Shown: one piece after another, positions 1-7,403 of the stretch
Layout of the letters: every line of letters begins with the position of its first letter
Numbering within the stretch: position 1 is the stretch's first letter
From: CAVOBC01 sp963693635
GTDB taxonomy: Bacteria > Pseudomonadota > Gammaproteobacteria > Pseudomonadales > Azotimanducaceae
Reading direction: 5' to 3'
Length of the DNA: 21,437 bases
Assembly: GCA_963693635.1 (NCBI GenBank)
Contig: CAVOBC010000029.1
Coordinates: forward strand, 1 to 21,437
The notes under the pieces: model-generated
Databases searched by the model: none
What the model was told of the DNA's origin: nothing
Seen by the model: the letters and a program-made list of their open reading frames with translations, nothing else
Program-made: the position numbers and the translations under genes

Positions 1-356
1 CTTACGATTTCTACCCTTTTACCGAGGACAGCCACTGGCAGATCTTTGCGCCAGTGGCGGAGTACCCGCAGTCGCAACCGGTGAACTTTGTGCGGGCCGA
101 CGCGCCACCGCTTTATCTGCTGCACGGCGCAGAGGATCGGCGCGTCCGGCGCGGGCACTCCAAGAGCTTGATGGAAAAGCAACAGCAAGCCGGCGGCCGC
201 GCGTCGCGCGAGGTCTATCCAGGTATGGGTCACGCGGATATCGTTGTTGCGTTCTCCCGACTGCATCGCGCGCGCCATACGGTGGCGGCCGATGTCGCCC
301 GGTTTATCGCGCAGACAACCGGCGCGCGGGTGTCAGCGTCCGGGGTGGACGACTGA
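1..356 (+). CDS. Alpha/beta hydrolase (esterase/lipase type), 3' end only
   Basis: The reading frame is open from base 3 and ends at TGA 354-356, so the N-terminal part, including the nucleophile elbow, lies outside the window. The visible 117 residues look like the C-terminal third of a carboxylesterase/BD-FAE-like alpha/beta hydrolase. A strand-plus-Asp motif (LLHGAEDRRV) carries the expected catalytic aspartate, and GMGHADIV carries the catalytic histidine, with about 60 residues between them as is usual. By family, such enzymes hydrolyse ester or lactone bonds; the substrate cannot be told. An acyl-CoA dehydrogenase follows 53 nt downstream on the same strand, so the two may be co-transcribed. 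The class is fairly certain, the specific function is not. Confidence 0.8.
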   Translation, partial: YDFYPFTEDSHWQIFAPVAEYPQSQPVNFVRADAPPLYLLHGAEDRRVRRGHSKSLMEKQQQAGGRASREVYPGMGHADIVVAFSRLHRARHTVAADVARFIAQTTGARVSASGVDD

Positions 357-409
357 GGCAAGCGTGTACAATCAAGGCAGGGCCGAATCGGTTGACCAAT
401 GGAGACAAG

Positions 410-1570
410 ATGGGATTTCGAGAAGAGACGAGAGACTGGCTGGAGGAAAACTGCCCACCGTCAATGCGTTCCGCGGGGGGCGTAACGAGTGGCGGCAAAC
501 GGGCGAATCTGTCAGCCGACATGCGCCTCTGGCTTGACCGGATGGCCGCGCGTGGCTGGACCGCGCCGCACTGGCCGAAGGAATACGGCGGCGGCGGTCT
601 TGACAAAGACGAGCAGCAGATCGTTGCCGATGAGATGCGGCGAATCAACGCCCGCGCGCCGCTTGGTGGTCATGGCCTGACCATGATTGGACCGGCCATT
701 CTTGAATTTGGCAACGACGAGCAATGCCTTGAGCACCTGCCGCGCATGGTCTCCGGCGAGATCAAGTGGTGTCAGGGATACAGTGAGCCCGGCGCCGGGT
801 CTGACCTCGCCAGCCTGCAATGTCGCGCCGTTGAAGATGGTGACGACTACATCATTAACGGCTCAAAGTTATGGACCTCGGGCGCAGACCAGGCGGACTG
901 GATCTTCTGTCTTGTGCGCACCGACCCGCACGCGTCCAAGCATGAAGGCATCTCGTTTCTGGTCTTCGACATGGAGGTGCCGGGCGTGACCGTGACGCCG
1001 ATCGAACTGATCAGCGGGTCCTCGGAGTTCTGCCAGACCTTCTTTGATGACGTGCGTGTACCCCGTCGCAATCTGATCAGTCGCCCCGGCAACGGCTGGA
1101 CCGTAGGCAAGCGACTCTTGCAGTACGAGCGCGCCTCGATCGGTGGCGTCGGCGGCGCCCGGCAGAAGGTGACGACGATCGATGAGCATGCCAGAAACTA
1201 TGTTGGTACCGTTGATGGGCGCATCGCCGATCCGGTAGTCAGGGACTCCGTGGCGTCCTTGCGCATGGACGAGCACGCGTACCAACTCACCACCCGCCGC
1301 TCCGCCGAGGAGGCGACCACCAGCAAGGCGCCGACTTTCATGTCGTCCTTTTTCAAGGTCTATGGCACCGAACAGAACAAGCAGCGCACCGAATTGCTCG
1401 TGTCGATCATGGGCACGCAGGGGCTGGGCTGGACCGGTGAGAGTTTTGAGGGCGGCGAACTGGGTGCCACCCGGGGTTGGCTGCGATCGCTCGCGAACTC
1501 CATCGAAGGCGGCACGTCTGAAGTGATGTTGAACATCATCGCCAAGCGCATCCTCGAGTTACCCGATTGA
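410..1570 (+). CDS. Acyl-CoA dehydrogenase (FAD-dependent)
   Basis: Predicted flavoprotein of 386 residues, the normal family length, catalysing alpha,beta-dehydrogenation of an acyl-CoA. The middle domain carries the classic substrate/FAD signature WCQGYSEPGAGSDLASLQ (about residues 120-137), and the C-terminal helical domain ends with the FAD-contact motif EGGTSEVMLNIIAKR (about 366-380). The position of the glutamate found in the YEGT motif of medium-chain enzymes holds Gly here, as in many FadE-like subgroup members, so the catalytic base would lie elsewhere. ATG 410 is preferred because GGAGA precedes it by about 6 nt; an in-frame TTG at 392 would add six residues. A P450 gene follows after 50 nt, suggesting one transcription unit for hydrocarbon or isoprenoid catabolism (inference). 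The acyl substrate is unknown. Confidence 0.93.
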   Translation: MGFREETRDWLEENCPPSMRSAGGVTSGGKRANLSADMRLWLDRMAARGWTAPHWPKEYGGGGLDKDEQQIVADEMRRINARAPLGGHGLTMIGPAILEFGNDEQCLEHLPRMVSGEIKWCQGYSEPGAGSDLASLQCRAVEDGDDYIINGSKLWTSGADQADWIFCLVRTDPHASKHEGISFLVFDMEVPGVTVTPIELISGSSEFCQTFFDDVRVPRRNLISRPGNGWTVGKRLLQYERASIGGVGGARQKVTTIDEHARNYVGTVDGRIADPVVRDSVASLRMDEHAYQLTTRRSAEEATTSKAPTFMSSFFKVYGTEQNKQRTELLVSIMGTQGLGWTGESFEGGELGATRGWLRSLANSIEGGTSEVMLNIIAKRILELPD

Positions 1571-1620
1571 TCCGGCACGCTCGATTGACGGCACGTCTTT
1601 GAAATGAACGAGGAGTTCCG

Positions 1621-2919
1621 ATGAGCGAGCAACCCCAATTTTACGAAGCGCCGTTTGACCCGTACGCGGTACCGCTTGAGGACCTGGACCCGGCACAACC
1701 GGGGCTCTTCCAGTCGGACGCGCACTGGGCCGTGTTCGAGCGCCTGCGCAAAGAGGACCCGGTGCATTACACGCCGGATGGTCCGTATGGCGCGTATTGG
1801 TCGGTGACCCGTTACGAGGATATCTTCAAGGTTGATACGGACCACGAGACGTATTCGTCGGCGGGCGGCATCTCCCTGCCGCGCAAGCTTGCAGAGGAGC
1901 CCAAGCCGGATACGGAGTTGACCGAAGAGCAGCGCCGGGCGCGCGAGCAGTGGACGGGGTTTGCGATGTTCATCGCGATGGACCCACCGAAGCACGACCT
2001 GCAGCGTGCAACCGTGGCGCCGGTGGTTGCGCCGCCGAACCTCAAGGAACTGGAAGCGACCATTCGCGAGCGCGCCGGCAAAATCCTGGATGATCTACCT
2101 GTCGGGGAGACCTTTAACTGGGTCGAGAAAGTCTCGATTGAACTCACTACCCAGATGCTGGCGACGCTGTTTGATTTTCCGTTCGAACAGAGACAGAAGC
2201 TGACCCTGTGGTCTGACATTGTCACCGGCGGCGAGAGTGTCGCTCACCTGAGTGGCGAAGAGCGCCGCGCCGAATTGTTGCAGTGTCTCGGCCAGTTCAC
2301 GCAGCTTTGGAACGAGCGGGTCGACAAGCCCGGCAAGTTTGATCTCATCACGATGCTCGCCAATGGCGAGGAAACCCGCAACATGCAGCCGTTCGAGTTC
2401 CTGGGCAATCTGATACTGCTCATCGTTGGCGGCAATGACACGACACGCAACTCGATTTCAGGCGGTGTTCTCGCCTTGAATCAGAACCCGGCCCAGTACG
2501 AGAAGTTGCATAGCGATTGCAGTCTGATACCCAACATGGTCTCTGAGATTATTCGCTGGCAGACGCCGCTTACGCATATGCGCCGCACTGCGACGACTGA
2601 CACGGAATTGGGCGGCAAGCAGATCAAGGCCGGCGACAAGGTCGTCATGTGGTACGTCTCCGGCAATCGCGACGAAGACCATATTGATAACCCCGACGAC
2701 TTCATCATTGACCGCGAGCGCGCCCGCGAGCACCTCGCGTTTGGCTTTGGCATCCACCGCTGCATGGGCAATCGCCTGGCTGAGATGCAGCTACGCGTGT
2801 TGTGGGAAGAGATAGTGAAGCGCTTCCGCAAGGTTGAGGTTGTTGGTGAGCCCCGTCGTACGCGGTCGGTCTTCATCAAGGGATATACAGACCTGCCAGT
2901 GCGGGTTCATCCCTGGTAA
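1621..2919 (+). CDS. Cytochrome P450, CYP153 family (alkane/fatty-acid omega-hydroxylase type)
   Basis: A 432-residue soluble bacterial P450. The heme-binding loop FGFGIHRCMGNRLAE places the proximal thiolate at Cys381. The I-helix oxygen-activation motif is GGNDTTRN (270-277), and the K-helix ExxR is EIIR (309-312). Family-specific blocks recalled from CYP153A enzymes are present: AMDPPKHDLQR (119-129), PNMVSEIIRWQTPL (304-317) and VVMWYVSGNRDE (341-352). CYP153 enzymes hydroxylate the terminal carbon of medium-chain alkanes and related chains using a ferredoxin and a ferredoxin reductase. Neither partner gene follows here, so electrons would have to come from genes elsewhere. The start is supported by GAGGAG six nt upstream of the ATG. 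The family call is strong; the actual substrate is inferred. Confidence 0.93.
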   Translation: MSEQPQFYEAPFDPYAVPLEDLDPAQPGLFQSDAHWAVFERLRKEDPVHYTPDGPYGAYWSVTRYEDIFKVDTDHETYSSAGGISLPRKLAEEPKPDTELTEEQRRAREQWTGFAMFIAMDPPKHDLQRATVAPVVAPPNLKELEATIRERAGKILDDLPVGETFNWVEKVSIELTTQMLATLFDFPFEQRQKLTLWSDIVTGGESVAHLSGEERRAELLQCLGQFTQLWNERVDKPGKFDLITMLANGEETRNMQPFEFLGNLILLIVGGNDTTRNSISGGVLALNQNPAQYEKLHSDCSLIPNMVSEIIRWQTPLTHMRRTATTDTELGGKQIKAGDKVVMWYVSGNRDEDHIDNPDDFIIDRERAREHLAFGFGIHRCMGNRLAEMQLRVLWEEIVKRFRKVEVVGEPRRTRSVFIKGYTDLPVRVHPW

Positions 2920-3058
2920 CGAGATCAGGGGGGTGTTGGTGGGTTGAGGTTGGAGCCTGAGCCCTTACTCATGAGGCCAACCCGAATCGCAGCATCATCA
3001 TTGGCACATCTCACATTATTTCCACGTGGTTCCGTTCTTCAGGACGCGCGTTGACCCC

Positions 3059-3830
3059 CTATCGGGTATTCCGAATCGCCTCGCCGAAATACAAACTGGT
3101 CGGCCCATCTACAATCGGAGAACCTGGTACCAGGAGCGGCCCTACCAATTTGGCTGACTCAACCTTCGTCTCAGTCCCGGCGAGCATGGAAACAAAGGAC
3201 GAGAGATCTGATGCGTTGGTAGCATGTTTGGAGTCTTCTGTGCGTGCGGTGACGAACTCATGGACAAGCACGACGGCGCTCGACGCACCGACTTTTTGGG
3301 CTTGGAGCAATCGCCGCTGCAGAAGCCGTCACGAGCTGGTACCGCAGAGACTCAATCTTGGGATCATCGATCTGGACACCAAACTGTGCCTGCGCCAGCC
3401 GTTCGATTCTTGCGACACCCTTCGATTGGAGACTACGGTCGAGTCGCTCCTGAGCTTTTCGCCGAGTCCGGTGGAGCAGGTCGCCAAACGTCTCATCGGC
3501 CTTCGCTTCGACGACTACTACGACTGGGCCTGTGTCACTCTGCCCGATGATAAGCATGTCGATATTCGCTGGCTCGCCGCGAAAATCATCGAACCTGACC
3601 AATGCTTCAGGTTCTGCGCTCCACTCATTGAAAACGTCTATGTCGGGGTGAGATTGAAGGACGGTCTCGATCTCGCCTGGAATCGACGAACTGTTCGCTA
3701 ACCACGCTCTGGCGCTCTCCTTGGCGCTTCTGGCGTCCTGTCATTGCACGGGGCTTTTGGGACCGGCCAGCCGATACCAGTCCTCCATCGAGGATATCGT
3801 TTCGCCAGCTTTTTGGATTACGCCATACAT
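3059..3830 (-). pseudogene. Decayed DUF6946-like gene (putative PD-(D/E)XK-type fold)
   Basis: On the minus strand a continuous protein can be rebuilt only by correcting two lesions. From ATG 3828-3830 the frame reads through SSMEDWYRLAGP to an in-frame TGA at 3741-3743, where a Trp (TGG) would be expected before QDARSAKESARAWL. It continues to RYQLVTASAAAIA near 3312. There one extra base shifts the frame, and QAQKVGASSAVVLVHEF continues in the next frame to TAG 3059-3061. The order of blocks (N-terminal W/GRSA-like motif, NIDMLIIGQ, VVVVVEAKADETFG, RYQL, a VLVHEF segment, C-terminal YFG) matches what I recall of the DUF6946 family. The spaced Asp and the E-x-K resemble a PD-(D/E)XK nuclease core (inference). 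The + strand open frame across 3051-3701 is taken as its shadow. The family name comes from memory. Confidence 0.65.
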
Positions 3831-4079
3831 GACTCTTTGGGATCCATTGCGAAGCTGTCGGAGTGTGATGCCCGCATCAACCGGGGCGCAAGCGGTTTTT
3901 GCCGCTGTTGTTGCTTGAATTCACAACTCGCGCTGTTCTGACGGACCTGCAACGTCAGATAGACAGGCAGACAAGCGTCCCCAAAGTTGCGAGCGCTGTA
4001 AGGAGTTCCCCGATGCTTCCAACGTCCTGGATTGACATCATTGACCCTCGAATCGTTTCAGGCCGAAGCAGAGCGGTAA
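3831..4079. other. Stretch with no recognisable gene
   Basis: No frame here has convincing protein character or a ribosome binding site. A short hairpin (AGCGG...CCGCT, about 3891-3906) is the only local structure noticed. The minus-strand frame upstream of the decayed DUF6946-like gene stays open into this stretch, so that gene's true start could lie a little further upstream than 3830. Confidence 0.4.
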
Positions 4080-4481
4080 TCCTGCGGCTATTCGTTTGTC
4101 GGTAGAACTAACGGTTCTGGTGGTCACCCGGTTGGCTGTACGGGACCGGATACGAAAAGTGGGGGGCCAACGTTCGCGGTCGACCGGATATCGCATGACG
4201 TTGAGCCAGGTCCATGGATGTGGCTGCAGACTCCTTTCGATCAAACAACCGAACGCATCGCGCGGAACTCGGCGTACGCGCTGCAGGCATCCAAGATGTC
4301 CATTAACCAGGCGGCTGACATCATGGGTCAAAGCGCAGCAGTGCGGGCGAGCGGGAACTTCTGGGTGATGAGCATCGGCGAGACGGGCGGCGATCAGGCG
4401 CGAGACAGCAACGACCGGGTTGGTTGGTCGAAGCCCCACAATGCACGATTCAATGATCAGGCAGAGCGACCCTGGTGAGAC
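4080..4481 (+). other. Unidentified coding-like remnant
   Basis: One plus-strand frame is open between a TAA at 4077 and the TGA at 4479. From ATG 4218 it encodes 86 residues with strong G/C preference at third codon positions (clearest between about 4255 and 4400), unlike the other frames, which suggests real coding ancestry. The sequence includes FDQTTERIARNSAYALQASK and reads as a helical, soluble segment. I do not recognise the family. ATG 4218 has no good Shine-Dalgarno sequence, and the coding signal weakens towards the 3' end, so this may be the remains of a longer gene rather than an expressed small protein. It lies in the same degraded interval as the DUF6946-like pseudogene. Confidence 0.3.
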
Positions 4482-4512
4482 CAATCTGCTTCGCTGTTAG
4501 TTGATCTCAAGT

Positions 4513-4540
4513 TTGCCGGCGCGGGGCGCGCAGCTATACT
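4513..4540 (+). promoter_or_regulatory. Putative sigma70-type promoter for the gamma-carbonic-anhydrase-like gene
   Basis: TTGCCG (4513-4518) and TATACT (4535-4540) are separated by 16 nt. They match the -35 and -10 consensus at 4 of 6 and 5 of 6 positions. Transcription would start near 4547, leaving a short leader of 11-20 nt before the two candidate ATGs. This rests on sequence match only. Confidence 0.45.
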
Positions 4541-4566
4541 CCCGCCTCGCACGCGGGATGACCAAC

Positions 4567-5121
4567 ATGAACGACACCAGCACATCCATTCGGTCCCATA
4601 ACGGCATCGAACCCGAGCTTGGGCCCGGCACCTATGTCGACCGATCCGCAGTGGTCTGCGGCAACGTTGTATTGGGCGAAGACTCGTCCGTGTGGCCGTG
4701 CGCGGTCGTCCGCGGCGACCTTCTGCAAATCAAAATTGGTGCCAGGACGAGCATTCAGGACGGCTCTGTGATCCATACGACACACGACGGTCCATTCAAT
4801 CCAGGCGGCTGTCCCACCCACGTCGGCAACGACGTGACTGTTGGTCACAGCGTGACCCTGCATGGTTGCTCCATCGGCGATCGGGTGTTGATCGGCATCG
4901 GGGCGACGGTGCTCGACAATGTCATTGTTGAAAGTGATGTCATGATCGGGGCTGGCACGCTGGTGCCGCCGGGAAAGCGACTGGCGAGCGGCTTCCTGTA
5001 CGTCGGCAGCCCGTGTCGTCAGTCGCGCCCGCTAACCGAGAAAGAAATGGGCTACTTTGTCTATACGGCCGGCGTCTACGTGAAGCTCAAAAATGAGCAT
5101 CTGCAGTCACAGGTCGCCTGA
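4567..5121 (+). CDS. Gamma-carbonic anhydrase family protein (YrdA-like, left-handed beta-helix)
   Basis: A 184-residue hexapeptide-repeat protein, close to the usual length of the YrdA/CaiE group. Repeated I/V-G-x turns (such as VVCGNVVLGEDSSVWPCAVV and VGNDVTVGHSVTLHGCSIG) form the left-handed parallel beta-helix expected to trimerise. The metal-ligand histidines appear in HTTHDG (His70, His73) and GHSVTLHG (His94, His99), matching gamma-class zinc sites, and RGD plus QDGS are the usual interface motifs. Members bind zinc or iron; some hydrate CO2, while many show little activity, so catalysis is not certain. ATG 4567 is chosen because GGGA lies about 8 nt upstream; ATG 4558 would add three residues. 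It has its own promoter candidate and converges on the monooxygenase gene 26 nt away. Confidence 0.9.
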   Translation: MNDTSTSIRSHNGIEPELGPGTYVDRSAVVCGNVVLGEDSSVWPCAVVRGDLLQIKIGARTSIQDGSVIHTTHDGPFNPGGCPTHVGNDVTVGHSVTLHGCSIGDRVLIGIGATVLDNVIVESDVMIGAGTLVPPGKRLASGFLYVGSPCRQSRPLTEKEMGYFVYTAGVYVKLKNEHLQSQVA

Positions 5122-5147
5122 TCACCCCGGCCATCAATTGGCAGCGG

Positions 5148-6311
5148 TCAACCACCAGCGGCAATCGTTGGCAACTCGCCCGGCGCGAATGTCTGTGCCG
5201 TTGGCAGCACGTGCTCCGCAAAGAGGCGCATGCTCTTTTCCGCTTTCTCAAGGGGCATCGAACCGTACGAGAACACGGCGACCAGTTCGTCAGTTCCCAT
5301 CCGTTCGCTGACTTCTCGCAGTTTCTCGAGACAGGTCGCCGGGCTGCCCCAGATGTGGTTCGACAGATAGATGTCGTCAGGCTGTGCATCGGCGGGCATG
5401 GCATTGCGCATCTTGGCCATTTGACCGTAGTACTCATAGCCCTTGGTCTTCTGCAGGTGGTCGCCCAAAAACTGGTAGTGCCGTAGCGCGCTGTCACCGT
5501 ATTCCAGCATGTATTGAGCGGCCGCGTCGTGGGCTTCCTCGTCGGTTTCCGCGCAATAGACCCAGCACACGGCAGTGGGTCGTTCGACGTCCCAACCATG
5601 CTCGTCCTGCCGAATCTGATTGTACCCGGCCAACTCCTCGCGGTGTGCTTCCCAACCTCGCTGCGGGATAAAGAGCGGCTTGGTGCCTTCGTGGGCGGCG
5701 ACTGGCATCGACTGCGGGCTGCCCCAAGCAATGTACAGATTCTCAGCGAGTTCAGAGTCGGGGCGGGGACGTGGCCGCACCGTCATGCGCGGAAGCTGGT
5801 AGTGCTCGCCTTCATAGGAAAACCATTCCTGGGTCAGCGCCAGGCGGACTATGTCGAGGGCTTCCTTGAAGCGCTCGCGCGACTCGTCCATCGGGATGCG
5901 CAGGCCGTTGTACTCGCGCAAGCCGAGTCCGCGTCCAAAGCCGAGCTTCAGACTGCGGCCGTTCAGCATGTGGTCCAACATGATGAATTGCTCTGCCACC
6001 TGCACCGGGTCGTGCCATGGCAGAACCACGATCATCGTGCCCATCCCGATGCGCTCCGTGATGCCCGCGAAATAGGAAAGGAACTGCGTGGGACTGGTCA
6101 CCATCGTATACGGCGTAAAGTGATGCTCGATGGTCCAAAGTGAATCGAAGCCCAGTGGTTCGATTAACCGTCCAAGGTGCAGTTGCTCCCGAAAGATCTG
6201 GGCATCCCCAACGATTTGCGGTTGCTCCTCCAGCTCCGGATCCGCTTCGACGGCCTCGTATCGATCCCAGTCCAGGTAGTTCTGTGCAAATAACGTAACG
6301 CCGATTTTCAT
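5148..6311 (-). CDS. LLM-class flavin-dependent oxidoreductase (luciferase-like monooxygenase)
   Basis: A 387-residue TIM-barrel monooxygenase of the bacterial luciferase/F420-LLM superfamily. Recognisable elements in order: N-terminal MKIGVTLFAQNY strand; SLWTIEHHFTPYTM; RIGMGTMIVVLPWHDPVQVA, typical of the flavin-side loop; the GFGRGLGLREYNG phosphate-contact region; and the late-barrel AWGSPQSM segment. Such enzymes use FMNH2 or F420H2 to oxidise aldehydes, alkanes, sulfonates or other compounds; neither cofactor choice nor substrate can be read here. ATG 6311 is chosen because AAGAGGTG sits about 8 nt upstream. The frame stays open 159 nt further but lacks protein-like sequence there. It is divergent from the TIR gene and convergent with the carbonic-anhydrase-like gene, so probably monocistronic. 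Confidence 0.92.
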   Translation of the reverse strand: MKIGVTLFAQNYLDWDRYEAVEADPELEEQPQIVGDAQIFREQLHLGRLIEPLGFDSLWTIEHHFTPYTMVTSPTQFLSYFAGITERIGMGTMIVVLPWHDPVQVAEQFIMLDHMLNGRSLKLGFGRGLGLREYNGLRIPMDESRERFKEALDIVRLALTQEWFSYEGEHYQLPRMTVRPRPRPDSELAENLYIAWGSPQSMPVAAHEGTKPLFIPQRGWEAHREELAGYNQIRQDEHGWDVERPTAVCWVYCAETDEEAHDAAAQYMLEYGDSALRHYQFLGDHLQKTKGYEYYGQMAKMRNAMPADAQPDDIYLSNHIWGSPATCLEKLREVSERMGTDELVAVFSYGSMPLEKAEKSMRLFAEHVLPTAQTFAPGELPTIAAGG

Positions 6312-6510
6312 CGCTGGATCACCTCTTGATTCTTGAGTGGCTTTCGAGTCGGTTTCAAGCAGCCTAACGTTAATCTCAGACCGTGTCTTCACGGTTGCAG
6401 CAGCTGTGACGTAGCGGGGGACAGCGGCCTCTCGAAAAAAGCCGGTTAACCGCAGGAGTCCATCGCGCACCTTGTCGACGAACTCGGGCGTGATGCCGAA
6501 CGTAACCGCG

Positions 6511-6538
6511 ATCCATCGTTTAGACTGCCGCGATGGAT
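6511..6538 (+). promoter_or_regulatory. Inverted repeat enclosing the TIR gene start codon
   Basis: ATCCATCG (6511-6518) and CGATGGAT (6531-6538) form a perfect 8-bp inverted repeat with a 12-nt loop. The ATG at 6533 lies in the 3' arm, so in the mRNA the start codon could be sequestered. It could also be a DNA operator. The pairing is seen directly; the regulatory role is inferred. Confidence 0.35.
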
Positions 6539-7147
6539 GATATCTATGTTTCCTTTGCGCCTGAGGATCGCGGGCGTGTTCGCTTGCTCATTCGGTCTTT
6601 GGAGGATTGTGGCTGGCGCGTTCGCGCGGATGACAACCCGGAAACTCAACTGATGCGGGCGGACGGGCATGTTGGGGACGAGGCAGTCGATGCGGGTTGT
6701 GTGCTCGTCATCTGGTCCAGCTTCTCGATTGACTCGCTGCGAGTGAATGCGCTTGCTGACGTGGCGCAGCATCCCGCGACCCTGGTGTCGGCGCGATTCG
6801 ACGAAGCGATGCCTCCGTCCCGGTTCAGCGATGCACCGCTCGCGAATATGCCCGGCTGGCCAGGTGATCCGGGCGACCTGCAACGATTGCTGGGCGCTAT
6901 CGACGCCTCCCTTTCCTATACGACAAGGGCGACGGAACCGACAGAGTTGGCGGAGGTGGAATCGGGAGGACCGATGCCCCTCGACGTCTTTCGGTCCAAC
7001 TCGCTCTACGGTGGCCGGGGACCGCTTGTCATCGGTCTCATTCTGGGCGCGGTCGTCCTCGCCGGCTACATCGGGGATCGGCTGGCTGGCGGCCCGTCCC
7101 ATCAGGGTGGCGTCGAGGCGGCGCTCGAACGGGCGCGCAGCCGATAG
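6533..7147 (+). CDS. TIR-domain protein with C-terminal membrane anchor, probably non-catalytic
   Basis: A 204-residue protein. Residues 1-125 fit a bacterial TIR fold: DIYVSFAPEDRGRVRLLIRS (strand A and helix A), GWRVRAD (strand B), then CVLVIWSSFSIDS (56-68, the strand C/D region). A later W-x-G segment and helix (109-123) complete the pattern. A hydrophobic span GPLVIGLILGAVVLAGYIG (about 163-181) is one transmembrane helix, leaving a short charged tail. TIR domains act as NAD+-consuming enzymes or as adaptors. Aligning W-S-x-x-S-x-x-S-x-W-V-x-x-E, the usual Trp is Arg70 and the catalytic Glu is Leu74, so NADase activity is unlikely. The start codon sits inside an inverted repeat and no good ribosome binding site is seen. 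Neighbours give no clear partner, so its role is unknown. Confidence 0.65.
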   Translation: MDDIYVSFAPEDRGRVRLLIRSLEDCGWRVRADDNPETQLMRADGHVGDEAVDAGCVLVIWSSFSIDSLRVNALADVAQHPATLVSARFDEAMPPSRFSDAPLANMPGWPGDPGDLQRLLGAIDASLSYTTRATEPTELAEVESGGPMPLDVFRSNSLYGGRGPLVIGLILGAVVLAGYIGDRLAGGPSHQGGVEAALERARSR

Positions 7148-7371
7148 CGCGCACGTTGTTGGGTCCGCCCGGTGGTTTGGGTCGTCTTGTCTCGTCGCAG
7201 TGCGGGTTCCGCGCGAGGTTTCGGCGCTACTTGCCGGTCTGGTTGAACGATCGCGTGCTGGACGACTGAGGCGAGTGTATCCCGCAGGTACTCTTGTGAA
7301 CGGGTTTGGGGCTTCTGGTCGCGAGCGGCCCGCCTAACCAGAGACCCTGCGAAGTCCGGGTAGGTTCCCCG

Positions 7372-7403
7372 TTATAGCCGCAGCGCTTTATAGCCGCAGC
7401 GCT
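7372..7403. repeat. Perfect 16-bp tandem duplication over a stop codon
   Basis: TTATAGCCGCAGCGCT occurs twice back to back (7372-7387 and 7388-7403). On the minus strand the second copy contains the last codons and the TAA (7388-7390) of the hydroxyacid dehydrogenase gene, and the first copy repeats that end just beyond the stop. It looks like a slippage or local duplication product. Confidence 0.9.

Noticed and set aside
1360..1995. A 211-codon minus-strand frame rich in Arg/Leu
   Set aside because: Antisense to the dehydrogenase and P450 genes, spanning their intergenic gap; no family features.
3051..3701. A 216-codon open frame on the plus strand
   Set aside because: It is antisense to the DUF6946-like pseudogene, whose minus-strand translation has clear family-like blocks; the plus-strand protein has none.
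4038..4484. A 148-codon minus-strand frame
   Set aside because: Composition (Arg, Pro, Cys, His scattered) looks non-coding; the opposite strand has the better third-position bias.
3690..4510. Possible integron gene-cassette recombination sites (CTAAC/GTTAG motifs at about 3697, 4108 and 4494)
   Set aside because: The core sites are not arranged as matched R and L box pairs with a proper imperfect hairpin, and no integrase is present.
5514..6143. A 209-codon plus-strand frame
   Set aside because: Shadow of the luciferase-like monooxygenase gene on the opposite strand; no independent start signal or motifs.
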